64,000 bases of DNA, from NCBI GenBank assembly GCA_037481695.1, contig JBBFLE010000007.1:108340-172339 (forward strand), in the 5' to 3' direction. The translations under genes were made by a program, and so were the position numbers. A model generated the notes under the pieces. It ran no database searches. It saw only the letters and a list, made by a program, of their open reading frames with translations, and had not been told where the DNA came from. Below are positions 45,590 through 53,432 of this stretch, piece by piece. The DNA comes from a bacterium. GTDB lineage: Bacteria; Desulfobacterota; Desulfocorpusculales; Desulfocorpusculum. The stretch's first letter is position 1. Each line of letters begins with the position of its first letter.

Positions 45590-46135
45590 ATGTTGCAGAA
45601 GCTGTTGGCTGAGAAACGAGAGGCGATCCTGAAGCGGTGGTTGGATGTGGTTTTGGATGCATATCCGGCTGACACCCGGAACTTCCTGAGATCTCCCAAG
45701 AATCAGTTCACCAATCCCGTAGGTCATACCATTGCCCAAGGCATGGTCTCATTGTACGACCAATTCTTGCTGGCAGACGAATTGCCGCCACAGACCAACC
45801 AGGCGCTGGATAGATTGGTGCGTATAAGAGCCGTACAGAACATGACAGCTTCTGAGGCTTTGGGCTTCATCCCAGCCCTGAAGCTAATTCTCAGGGAAGA
45901 GCTGGGGGAGCTTAGGGGAGAAGATCTCCAAGATCTCAGAGGGCTGGAGGACAGAATAGATCGGCTGACCCTTTTGGCCTTTGACATATACAGCGCTTGC
46001 AAGGAGAGGCTGTACCAGATACGGGTGGAAGAGATCCGCACACGTACGGAACGGCTTCTCAAGATGGCCAACCTGGTCTTTGATTGGCCAGAGGAGCAAA
46101 GCCAAGAGCCGGCCCAGGAACCTAGGGGCCTTTGA
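45590..46135 (+). CDS. RsbRD_N-domain protein upstream of dsrM
   Basis: 181 residues. The first ~140 form a helical RsbRD N-terminal domain (REAILKRWLDVVLDAYPADT, NPVGHTIAQGMVSLYDQF, LRIRAVQN-type segment, ALGFIPALKLILREEL). This is a globin-like sensor fold seen in RsbR stress proteins but here without a STAS domain. Proteins of this kind are commonly found just upstream of dsrMKJOP in sulfate reducers; their role is not known. ATG 45590 is chosen because the conserved region starts there. It is 79 bases before dsrM. Confidence 0.8.
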   Translation: MLQKLLAEKREAILKRWLDVVLDAYPADTRNFLRSPKNQFTNPVGHTIAQGMVSLYDQFLLADELPPQTNQALDRLVRIRAVQNMTASEALGFIPALKLILREELGELRGEDLQDLRGLEDRIDRLTLLAFDIYSACKERLYQIRVEEIRTRTERLLKMANLVFDWPEEQSQEPAQEPRGL

Positions 46136-46214
46136 GAAGGAAACACGAAGCGTTTTAGCTGGACTCGGTAGGTCTTGATTGTAGGGAATTCGATTCCAAG
46201 CGAGGTGAGGATCC

Positions 46215-47207
46215 ATGGGAATGGGGTTTTCGCTTTTCGCCGTAGTTATCTTGACTTGTGTGGCTTTGGCCGGGGTAGGGGCTGCCGGTTTTAATTACTT
46301 CTTCGGGGTCATAATACCCTACATCTCCATCGCACTATTCATACTGGGTTTCATATATAGGGTCGTGCGTTGGGGGGCCTCACCGGTGCCTTTCAGGATA
46401 ACCACGACTTGTGGGCAGCAAAAGTCACTGCCTTGGATCAGGTCGAGCCGCCTTGAGAATCCTGCAGACACAGTTGGAGTGGTACTCAGGATGGCTCTGG
46501 AGGTATTGCTGTTTAGAAGTCTTTTCCGCAATACCAAGACCCAACTGCAGGGTCAGAAGGCAGGTTATGCCAGTGCCAAGTGGCTTTGGCTGGCAGGGCT
46601 GACCTTTCATTATGCTTTTCTCACCATAGTGATTCGCCACACGCGCTTTTTCACAGAACCCATTCCCTTTTTCGTGAAGTGGATAGAGGAACTGGACGGG
46701 CTTTTCTCCATAGCCGTGCCCACTGTTTACTTGACAGATCTGGCTTTGGTGGGAGCGGTGACATTTCTGTTTGTTCGCAGGGTGGTAATTCCCCAGGTGC
46801 GCTACATATCTCTTCCTGCAGACTACTTTCCTCTTTTTCTGATCCTGGCAGTAGCCATATCGGGGATCATCACAAGACACTTCTCCAAGGTGGATCTGCT
46901 GGGAGTAAAGAGCCTGGCTCTGGGGCTTTTTACCTTCAAACCCGTGATTCCGGAGGGAGTGGGCCTTTCCTTTTATGTACATCTGTTTCTGGTCTGTGCT
47001 CTCATAGCCTATTTCCCTTTCAGCAAACTCATGCACATGGGTGGGGTCTTCCTGAGTCCCACGCGCAATCTTACAGGAGACAGTCGAAGGAGACGCCACG
47101 TGAATCCCTGGAACTATCCGGTCAAGGTGCACACGTACGAGGAGTATGAGGAAGAATTCAGGGACAAGATGATCCAGGCTGGATTGCCGGTGGAGAAGAG
47201 GGAGTAG
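46215..47207 (+). CDS. dsrM: DsrM, membrane cytochrome b subunit of DsrMKJOP
   Basis: 330 residues with an N-terminal helix and a NarI-like bundle of about five more membrane segments. Histidines such as those in FHYAFLTIVIRHTRFF, ITRHFSKVD and FYVHLFLVC are heme b ligand candidates. DsrM passes electrons between menaquinone and DsrK. GAGGTGAGG precedes the ATG. It is the first of five dsrMKJOP genes, each separated by at most a few bases. Confidence 0.95.
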   Translation: MGMGFSLFAVVILTCVALAGVGAAGFNYFFGVIIPYISIALFILGFIYRVVRWGASPVPFRITTTCGQQKSLPWIRSSRLENPADTVGVVLRMALEVLLFRSLFRNTKTQLQGQKAGYASAKWLWLAGLTFHYAFLTIVIRHTRFFTEPIPFFVKWIEELDGLFSIAVPTVYLTDLALVGAVTFLFVRRVVIPQVRYISLPADYFPLFLILAVAISGIITRHFSKVDLLGVKSLALGLFTFKPVIPEGVGLSFYVHLFLVCALIAYFPFSKLMHMGGVFLSPTRNLTGDSRRRRHVNPWNYPVKVHTYEEYEEEFRDKMIQAGLPVEKRE

Positions 47208-47209
47208 CC

Positions 47210-48823
47210 ATGTTGAAGACAAAGCCTCAGGAGCTGCTGAATATCGACTACAAGCCTCCCAAGACGGGGTGGATGAAGACACCAGTGGATTTCAGGCCCG
47301 GCACCTGGTGTTACAGCGCCCTGCCCAAGAATCTGAGGGTGCTGGGGCTTCCCAACCCCAGGGACTGGCAGCCTTCGGACGAGGACTGGAAGCTGCCTCC
47401 CAACTGGAAGGAAACCATAATCAGGGGATTCAAGGAGAGGCTGGACAGGTTCCGCTCCTTCAAACTCTTCTTGGATATATGCGTGCGCTGTGGGGCATGC
47501 GCTGACAAATGTCACTTTTACATCGGCTCAGGGGATCCCAAGAACATGCCGGTCTTGAGGGCGGAGCTGATCAGGTCTGTTTACAGACGTTATTTCACTG
47601 CTGCAGGCAAGATCCTGGGCGAGCTTTGTGGCGCCAGGGACCTCACAGAGGATGTACTGAAGGAGTGGTTTTACTACTTTTACCAGTGCACAGAGTGCCG
47701 ACGCTGTTCGGTATTCTGCCCTTATGGCATAGACCAGGCCGAGATCACCATGATGGGCCGGGAGCTTCTGAACCTGGTGGGCTGCAACATAAACTGGATC
47801 TTGGAGCCTGCAGCAAACTGTTACAGAACAGGGAATCATCTGGGCATCCAACCTCACACCTTCAAGGACATGATAGAGTTTTTCCTTGATGACATAGAAA
47901 ACATAACAGGCATAAGAATAGAGCCCAGCTTCAATAGAAAAGGGGCTGAAATCCTCTTTGTGACTCCCTCCGGAGACGTGTTTGCAGACCCGGGCACCTA
48001 TACTCTCATGGGGTATCTGATGCTCTTCCATGAGATAGGCCTGGATTATACCTGGAGCACTTACGCCTCCGAAGGAGGTAACTTTGGGCTTTTCTCTTCC
48101 CACGAGATAATGAAAAGGCTCAATGCCAAGATGTACGCCGAGGCCAAACGCCTGGGGGTCAAGTGGATCCTGGGAGGGGAGTGCGGCCACATGTGGAGGG
48201 TCATACACCAGTACATGAACACCATGAACGGTCCGGCGGACTTCCTGGAAGAGCCTGTCTCACCCATTACTGGTACCAAGTTTGAAAATGCCAAGGCCAC
48301 CAAGATGGTGCACATAGTGGAATTTACGGCTGATCTTATCCGCAACAAGAAGCTGAAGCTGGACCCCAGCAGAAACGACCACCTGAGGGTGACCTTCCAC
48401 GATTCCTGCAACCCGGCCAGGGCCATGGGCTTTTTTGAGGAGCCCAGGTACGTGCTAAAGAATGTGTGCAACAACTTCTTCGAGATGCCCGAGGAAACCA
48501 TAAGGGAAAAGACCTTCTGCTGCGGTGGTGGAGCAGGGCTGGGCACAGACGAGAACCTGGAGATGAGAATGCGCGGGGGCTTCCCCAGGGCCAACGCGGT
48601 TCAGTACGTGCACGAAAAGCACGGAGTGAATCGTCTGGCCTGTATATGCGCCATAGACAGGGCAACGCTCCACTCTCTTATGGATTACTGGGTCCCGGAG
48701 GTTCAGGTGACCGGCATTCACGAGCTTGTGGGCAATGCCCTGGTGATGAAAGGGGAGAAACCTCGGGAGTTGGATCTGCGAGGAGAGCCTCTCATGGGAA
48801 CGGAGGGCGGCGGGGATGTATAA
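47210..48823 (+). CDS. dsrK: DsrK, HdrD-like iron-sulfur catalytic subunit of DsrMKJOP
   Basis: 537 residues. Two [4Fe-4S] motifs (CVRCGACADKCHF and CTECRRCSVFCPYGID) are followed by the CCG-type motifs that bind the noncubane cluster (HDSCNPARA and CCGGGAGLG). This is the HdrD architecture that reduces disulfides; here the substrate is the DsrC trisulfide. It starts 2 bases after dsrM and overlaps dsrJ by 8 bases. Confidence 0.96.
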   Translation: MLKTKPQELLNIDYKPPKTGWMKTPVDFRPGTWCYSALPKNLRVLGLPNPRDWQPSDEDWKLPPNWKETIIRGFKERLDRFRSFKLFLDICVRCGACADKCHFYIGSGDPKNMPVLRAELIRSVYRRYFTAAGKILGELCGARDLTEDVLKEWFYYFYQCTECRRCSVFCPYGIDQAEITMMGRELLNLVGCNINWILEPAANCYRTGNHLGIQPHTFKDMIEFFLDDIENITGIRIEPSFNRKGAEILFVTPSGDVFADPGTYTLMGYLMLFHEIGLDYTWSTYASEGGNFGLFSSHEIMKRLNAKMYAEAKRLGVKWILGGECGHMWRVIHQYMNTMNGPADFLEEPVSPITGTKFENAKATKMVHIVEFTADLIRNKKLKLDPSRNDHLRVTFHDSCNPARAMGFFEEPRYVLKNVCNNFFEMPEETIREKTFCCGGGAGLGTDENLEMRMRGGFPRANAVQYVHEKHGVNRLACICAIDRATLHSLMDYWVPEVQVTGIHELVGNALVMKGEKPRELDLRGEPLMGTEGGGDV

Positions 48824-49193
48824 CGCGGGAAAGATCATAATCGGACTTGTGGTCTTTGTGGCTCTAATGACTTTCCCTTTCTGGTACAACGCAGGGAGGG
48901 CTGCTGTGGCCCCTGAGCTGGTACTGCCCACCAAAGAAAAGCAATGCGTGGAGTCCACCTCTTTCATGCGGGCCAAACACATGGAGCTCATAGATGAGTG
49001 GCGCCATGCAGTGGTAAGGGAGGGCCAGAGGATATATGTGGGCCTGGGAGGCAAGAAGTTCGACATGAGCCTCCAGAACACGTGCATGAGCTGTCACAAT
49101 GAGAAGGAGAAATTCTGCGATCGTTGTCACACCTACGTGGCAGTGTCACCCAACTGCTGGTCCTGCCACCTAGAGCCCAAGGAGATGAAGTGA
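48816..49193 (+). CDS. dsrJ: DsrJ, triheme periplasmic cytochrome c
   Basis: 125 residues with an N-terminal membrane anchor (KIIIGLVVFVALMTFPFW) and three heme-binding motifs CMSCH, CDRCH and CWSCH. The additional Cys in EKQCVEST matches the cysteine that ligates one heme in known DsrJ. It faces the periplasm. Its ATG lies inside the end of dsrK, and its last base overlaps dsrO. Confidence 0.95.
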   Translation: MYNAGKIIIGLVVFVALMTFPFWYNAGRAAVAPELVLPTKEKQCVESTSFMRAKHMELIDEWRHAVVREGQRIYVGLGGKKFDMSLQNTCMSCHNEKEKFCDRCHTYVAVSPNCWSCHLEPKEMK

Positions 49194-49963
49194 TGGAGCG
49201 CAGCCGACGCAGCTTCCTTAAGATCGCCGGGATCTCGGTCTTGGGGGTGGGGGCCAAGCCTCTTTCCCAAGCTCTGGCAGCAGCTCAGGGCTCCAAGACA
49301 GGCCCGGATCCCAGGGCGCTTCCTGGGAAGCGTTGGGCCATGGTAGTGGATCTCAAGAAGCCGTGCCCCGACAACTGCCGGGACTGCTTCGAGGCCTGTC
49401 ACAAGACCCACAACGTACCTTCCATGCCCAACCCCAAGGATGAGGTGAAGTGGATCTGGAATGAGAGCTTCCCGCACGCTTTTCCAGGCCAGGAGCATGA
49501 TTTCCTGGACGAAGCCCTGAAGAAACATCCGGTGATAGTTCTTTGCAATCATTGTGATAATCCCCCTTGCGTGAGGGTTTGTCCCACCAAGGCCACCTTC
49601 AAGAGGGAGGATGGCATAGTGATGATGGATTATCACCGCTGCATAGGCTGCAGATTCTGCATGGCGGGCTGTCCCTTTGGGGCCAGGAGTCTGAACTGGA
49701 GGGATCCCAGGCCCTTCATAAAGGAACTGAACAAGGAGTTTCCTACCCGCACACGAGGGGTTGTGGAGAAGTGCAACTTCTGTGAAGAGAGGCTGGCCAA
49801 GGGACAGAAGCCTGCATGTGTGGAGGCCTGCAAAGAGAAAGTTCTTTTCTTTGGGGATCTCGAAGATGCTGGGAGCGAGATCAGAAGGCTTCTCAAGGTG
49901 CGAACGGCCATCCGCCGCAAACCGCAACTGGGCACCATGCCTCAGGTGTACTATCTAGTGTGA
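49193..49963 (+). CDS. dsrO: DsrO, Tat-exported ferredoxin subunit
   Basis: 256 residues. A twin-arginine signal (SRRSFLKIAG) directs it to the periplasm. Cysteine groups for [4Fe-4S] clusters: CPDNCRDCFEAC, CNHCDNPPCVRVCP, CIGCRFCMAGCP, and CNFCEERLAKGQKPACVEAC. It shares the start/stop TGATG with dsrJ. It works with DsrP as a quinone-linked electron-transfer module. Confidence 0.95.
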   Translation: MERSRRSFLKIAGISVLGVGAKPLSQALAAAQGSKTGPDPRALPGKRWAMVVDLKKPCPDNCRDCFEACHKTHNVPSMPNPKDEVKWIWNESFPHAFPGQEHDFLDEALKKHPVIVLCNHCDNPPCVRVCPTKATFKREDGIVMMDYHRCIGCRFCMAGCPFGARSLNWRDPRPFIKELNKEFPTRTRGVVEKCNFCEERLAKGQKPACVEACKEKVLFFGDLEDAGSEIRRLLKVRTAIRRKPQLGTMPQVYYLV

Positions 49964-49970
49964 GGTGACC

Positions 49971-51128
49971 ATGCTGGAGAAGGCTCTAGTAGGAAGCAGG
50001 AAATACTATGGCTGGGTGAGTATTCTGCTGCTCTTCATGGGGGTAGGTTTCATCTGCTACCTGCTCCAGCTCAGCGAAGGCCTGGGCATAACGGGCATGA
50101 GCAGGGATGTATCCTGGGGACTCTACATAGCCCAGTTCACCTTCCTGGTCGGGGTGGCAGCTTCGGCCGTGATGCTGGTGTTGCCTTACTACCTTCATCA
50201 TTACAAGACCTTCGGCAAGATAACCATACTGGGGGAGTTCCTGGCTGTCTCTGCCGTGACCATGTGTTTGACCTTCATAATAGTGGATCTGGGTCAACCG
50301 GCCCGAGCCTTCAACGTGCTCTTATATCCCACTCCCAATTCCATCCTTTTCTGGGACATGGTCGTGCTAAACGGTTACCTTTTTCTGAACATTCTTGTGG
50401 GATGGACAGTCTTGAGTGCCGAAAAGAAAGGCTTGGCGCCACCTAGCTGGGTCAAACCCTTCATCTACATATCTATACCCTGGGCCATAAGCATCCATAC
50501 TGTGACAGCCTTCATCTATGCGGGGTTACCTGGGAGAGGCTTCTGGCTGACGGCCATCATGGCTCCACGCTTTCTCTCCTCGGCCTTTGCCTCGGGACCT
50601 GCACTGCTGATCCTGTTTTGTCTCATCATCAGGAGGCTGACCAAGTTTGATCCGGGCAGGGAGGCCATTCAGACCCTGGCCAAGATCGTGACCTATGCCA
50701 TGCTGGTGAGCATATTCTTCGTGCTCATGGAGCTATTTACTGCCTTCTACAGCAAGATTCCAGAGCACATGCACCATTTCCAGTATCTTTTTGTGGGCCT
50801 CCATGGCCATACTACATTGGTGCCCTGGTGGTGGGCTTTCATGATAATGGCCGTTGTGGCAGCCTATCTCCTGGTGAATCCCAGAACCCGAAGCGACGAG
50901 AGGCTCCTAGCCGTGGCCTGTGCCATGGTTTTCATCTCCCTTTGGATAGAGAAGGGGCTGGGGCTTGTGGTCACTGGCTTCATACCCAACCCCATGGACA
51001 AGGTCTTCGAATACTCGCCCACATGGCCCGAGGTTTTCATAACCCTGGGGGTTTGGGCCATGGGTTTTCTGATCTTGACCGTGCTTTACAAGATCGCGAT
51101 TTCTATCAAGGAAGAAAAAGGGGTTTGA
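49971..51128 (+). CDS. dsrP: DsrP, NrfD-like integral membrane subunit
   Basis: 385 residues with about ten membrane helices of the NrfD/PsrC family (LFMGVGFICYLLQLSEGLGITGM, GEFLAVSAVTMCLTFIIVDLGQPARAF). These subunits bind menaquinone. GAGGTG precedes ATG 49971; a GTG two codons earlier is possible. It closes the dsrMKJOP operon. Confidence 0.94.
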   Translation: MLEKALVGSRKYYGWVSILLLFMGVGFICYLLQLSEGLGITGMSRDVSWGLYIAQFTFLVGVAASAVMLVLPYYLHHYKTFGKITILGEFLAVSAVTMCLTFIIVDLGQPARAFNVLLYPTPNSILFWDMVVLNGYLFLNILVGWTVLSAEKKGLAPPSWVKPFIYISIPWAISIHTVTAFIYAGLPGRGFWLTAIMAPRFLSSAFASGPALLILFCLIIRRLTKFDPGREAIQTLAKIVTYAMLVSIFFVLMELFTAFYSKIPEHMHHFQYLFVGLHGHTTLVPWWWAFMIMAVVAAYLLVNPRTRSDERLLAVACAMVFISLWIEKGLGLVVTGFIPNPMDKVFEYSPTWPEVFITLGVWAMGFLILTVLYKIAISIKEEKGV

Positions 51129-51216
51129 AGGTATTTGTGGCCTGGGCGAAGAAAGAGAGCTCCTGAGAGATTCAGGCCCGAGGATGGGCTTTGGCACGTG
51201 AAGGGGGGTAAGCAGT

Positions 51217-51693
51217 ATGAAGGAAATAAAGAAGATACTCTGGCCTACGGATTTATCTGAAAATTCGGCTCTGGCACTTCCCCTGGTAACCTCCCTTTCC
51301 CAGAAGTATGGGGCTCAGATCCACCTGATCTTCGTGGCCGAGGACATAGATCAAGTGGTGAACTTCTATGGACAGGATCACCCAGGCCCAGTGAAGGAGT
51401 TCAAGGAATGGGTGATGAGGAAGGCCACCAAGCGCATGGAAGAAATCTGCCAGGCAGAGCTGGGAGGCTGCCCCTATTACCAGAAGCGGATCTTGGTGGG
51501 GGACCCGGCTCAGGAGATACTCAAGTACGTGGAGCAGGAGGGAATCGATCTGGTGGTGATGGCTACCCACGGCCATGGAGCCTCCACCCATGAGCATCGC
51601 CCAGGCCAGGCTGTTTTCGGAAGCGTGAGCGAGGAAGTGGTAAAAAACTCCCCTGTGCCGGTATTGACTGTGACCCCACCACGGAAGGGGTGA
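51217..51693 (+). CDS. Universal stress protein (UspA family)
   Basis: 158 residues. The N-terminal KILWPTDLSENS strand, the ILVGDPAQEIL loop and the ATP-binding-type segment VVMATHGHGAS...FGSVSEEVVKNSPVPVLTV are typical of nucleotide-binding Usp proteins. It lies 88 bases after dsrP on the same strand, so it may be co-expressed with the dsr operon, a common but unexplained association in sulfate reducers. Confidence 0.92.
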   Translation: MKEIKKILWPTDLSENSALALPLVTSLSQKYGAQIHLIFVAEDIDQVVNFYGQDHPGPVKEFKEWVMRKATKRMEEICQAELGGCPYYQKRILVGDPAQEILKYVEQEGIDLVVMATHGHGASTHEHRPGQAVFGSVSEEVVKNSPVPVLTVTPPRKG

Positions 51694-51831
51694 GTTGGGC
51701 TGGAAGCTCCTTGACAGCTTTGGAATGGTTCTCTAAAGTGCTTTGAAAGGCAAGGCCATGGGCCTCGGAGCCCGGCAAAAAAAGAGATCCCGCCGGGCTT
51801 CTGACTCAAAAGACGCGAGGAGGAAAGGGAG

Positions 51832-52023
51832 ATGCCGTATCGTGTAACCGTGAACAAAGAAACATGTGACGGCGATGGAGAGTGCGTGGAGATCTGCCCG
51901 GTGGACGTCTACGAGCTGGACGCCAATGGAAAGGCGGAGCCGGTGAACATGGACGAGTGCATTGGGTGCGAAAGCTGTATAGAGGTCTGCCCCACGGATT
52001 CCATAACCGTGGAGGAGATCTGA
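51832..52023 (+). CDS. 7Fe-type ferredoxin (Asp at the second position of cluster I)
   Basis: 63 residues. Cluster II has the full Cys43/46/49/53 motif (CIGCESCIEVCP). Cluster I reads Cys12-x2-Asp15-x2-Cys18-x3-Cys22, with Asp instead of the second Cys. This is the arrangement of Desulfovibrio africanus ferredoxin III and Pyrococcus furiosus ferredoxin, giving a [3Fe-4S] cluster that can take up a fourth metal. It is a soluble low-potential carrier, placed after the dsr genes, possibly serving sulfite reductase. Confidence 0.93.
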   Translation: MPYRVTVNKETCDGDGECVEICPVDVYELDANGKAEPVNMDECIGCESCIEVCPTDSITVEEI

Positions 52024-52083
52024 TCTGCAGCGGGCTTTGTAAAGAGCCCTGAGATCCGCGCAGCACTAACCTTGGGGGGACAT

Positions 52084-52104
52084 GGGGACATGTTCCCCTT
52101 TTTT
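52084..52104 (+). terminator. Intrinsic terminator after the ferredoxin gene
   Basis: GGGGA (52084-52088) pairs with TCCCC (52094-52098), followed by TTTTTT. A second small stem (GGGCT...AGCCC, ~52032-52048) precedes it. It likely ends the dsr region transcript. Confidence 0.65.
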
Positions 52105-52520
52105 GCAAAGATAGTCATTATTCCAAGGACTTAGCCCGCATCAGGAAATCAATCCGGATCCAAGCGTGTGGGAGGGATACGGATTGGCGCACATCAGATG
52201 GTCAGCCATACGATCATGATGGGAGAAAAGCCTAACCTGGTTGGACTCCTGGCAAGACCGCAAGAATCAAAGCCTGAGTTCTTGAAGACCACTGGACCAC
52301 GGGAGGAATAGCTCTGGGATATCTCAGGATGAACTGAGCAAAGCTCTAACACACCCTGATCCTGCCTTGAAGGCTGGGGCCTGTGTCTGAACCTGAGAAA
52401 GGCCTAATCCACCTCAGCTGGTGGCCAGTCTGTCCTGGCTAATGATCTGGCTCAGAGGAGGGTTCTGGCAATGAATCCCTGGCTCATGCTGATGGGGGAA
52501 GTGGTGGGAAGGAGGGCGCA
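52105..52520. other. Gene-free stretch between ferredoxin and trmJ
   Basis: Only a 31-codon frame (52216-52311) without a ribosome site is found. I see no repeat or RNA structure. The region ends with the GGAGGG site of trmJ at 52511-52516. Confidence 0.4.
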
Positions 52521-53351
52521 GTGAAAACCCATGACCCAGAAAGCAACAATTTCCTGGATCAGGTGGGAGTGGTGCTTCACCGTCCTCGTTCACCGGAGAA
52601 CATCGGGGCCTCGGCCAGAGCCATGTGGAACATGGGCCTGTCCAGGCTTCTGTTGGTGGGGCCTCTGAGGTGGGACAAGGCGGCCATGGAGAGAATGGCA
52701 ACAAGGGAGGCCGCACACCTGATAAGCGGAATTCAGATCTATGACTCCCTGGAGGCAGCCCTGGGCTCTTTTCATGTGGTGGTGGGAACAACGGCCAGGC
52801 AAGGGGCGGTGAGAGGGCCTCTGTGGAGTCCATGGAAAGCCGCAGAGCGTATCGTGGCCTTGGGACCTCAGGATAAGGTGGCAGTGGTTTTTGGGCCTGA
52901 AGACAGGGGGCTTTCCAACGAGGAGTTGAAGCTTTGTCACATGGTGGTGCGTATACCCACGGCCGGCTTTGCTTCCCTGAACTTGGCGCAGGCCGTATTG
53001 GTAATCTGCTATGAGATTCATAAGGCTTTCTTGCACAAGAGGGAGACTCCTGTTAAGCCCAGGGAGCGTCTGGCAACTGTATCGGAACTGGAAGGCATGT
53101 ACAGCCATCTGGAAGAGACCCTCCTGAAACTCTGTGTTATCCCAAAAAGCAATCCCCGATTGGGCATGATGAAGGTCCGCAAGTTCTTCTCCAGGGTCGG
53201 GCTGAGGCCCTATGAGGTAAAGATGATCCGAGGTCTTTGCAGGCAGATAGAGTGGTACGCCAAACAGCAAGCCAAGAAAGCGCTGGAAGGGCTCTGTACA
53301 AATCAAGTCTCGGGCCCAGATGGTCTGACACCGCCCCGGGACAACAGTTAG
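52521..53351 (+). CDS. trmJ: tRNA (cytidine/uridine-2'-O-)-methyltransferase, TrmJ family (SPOUT)
   Basis: 276 residues. The SPOUT knot motifs are present: VVLHRPRSPENIGASARAMWNMG at the start, VAVVFGPEDRGLSNEEL, and the deep-knot VRIPTAGFASLNLAQAVLVICYEI. TrmJ methylates the ribose at tRNA position 32 using SAM. The GTG start has a good GGAGGG site. The long C-terminal helix region (~100 residues) is normal for the family. Confidence 0.9.
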   Translation: MKTHDPESNNFLDQVGVVLHRPRSPENIGASARAMWNMGLSRLLLVGPLRWDKAAMERMATREAAHLISGIQIYDSLEAALGSFHVVVGTTARQGAVRGPLWSPWKAAERIVALGPQDKVAVVFGPEDRGLSNEELKLCHMVVRIPTAGFASLNLAQAVLVICYEIHKAFLHKRETPVKPRERLATVSELEGMYSHLEETLLKLCVIPKSNPRLGMMKVRKFFSRVGLRPYEVKMIRGLCRQIEWYAKQQAKKALEGLCTNQVSGPDGLTPPRDNS

Positions 53352-53432
53352 TTGTAACCAGGCCAGCTCCTAGGGGAGGCCTGAGAGGATTTCCTGGCTT
53401 GAGGGCAGATGGCCTGTGTTGGAAGGTGAGTC

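Noticed and set aside
52216..52311. 31-codon frame between the ferredoxin and trmJ genes
   Set aside because: No ribosome site, no conserved features; length expected by chance.
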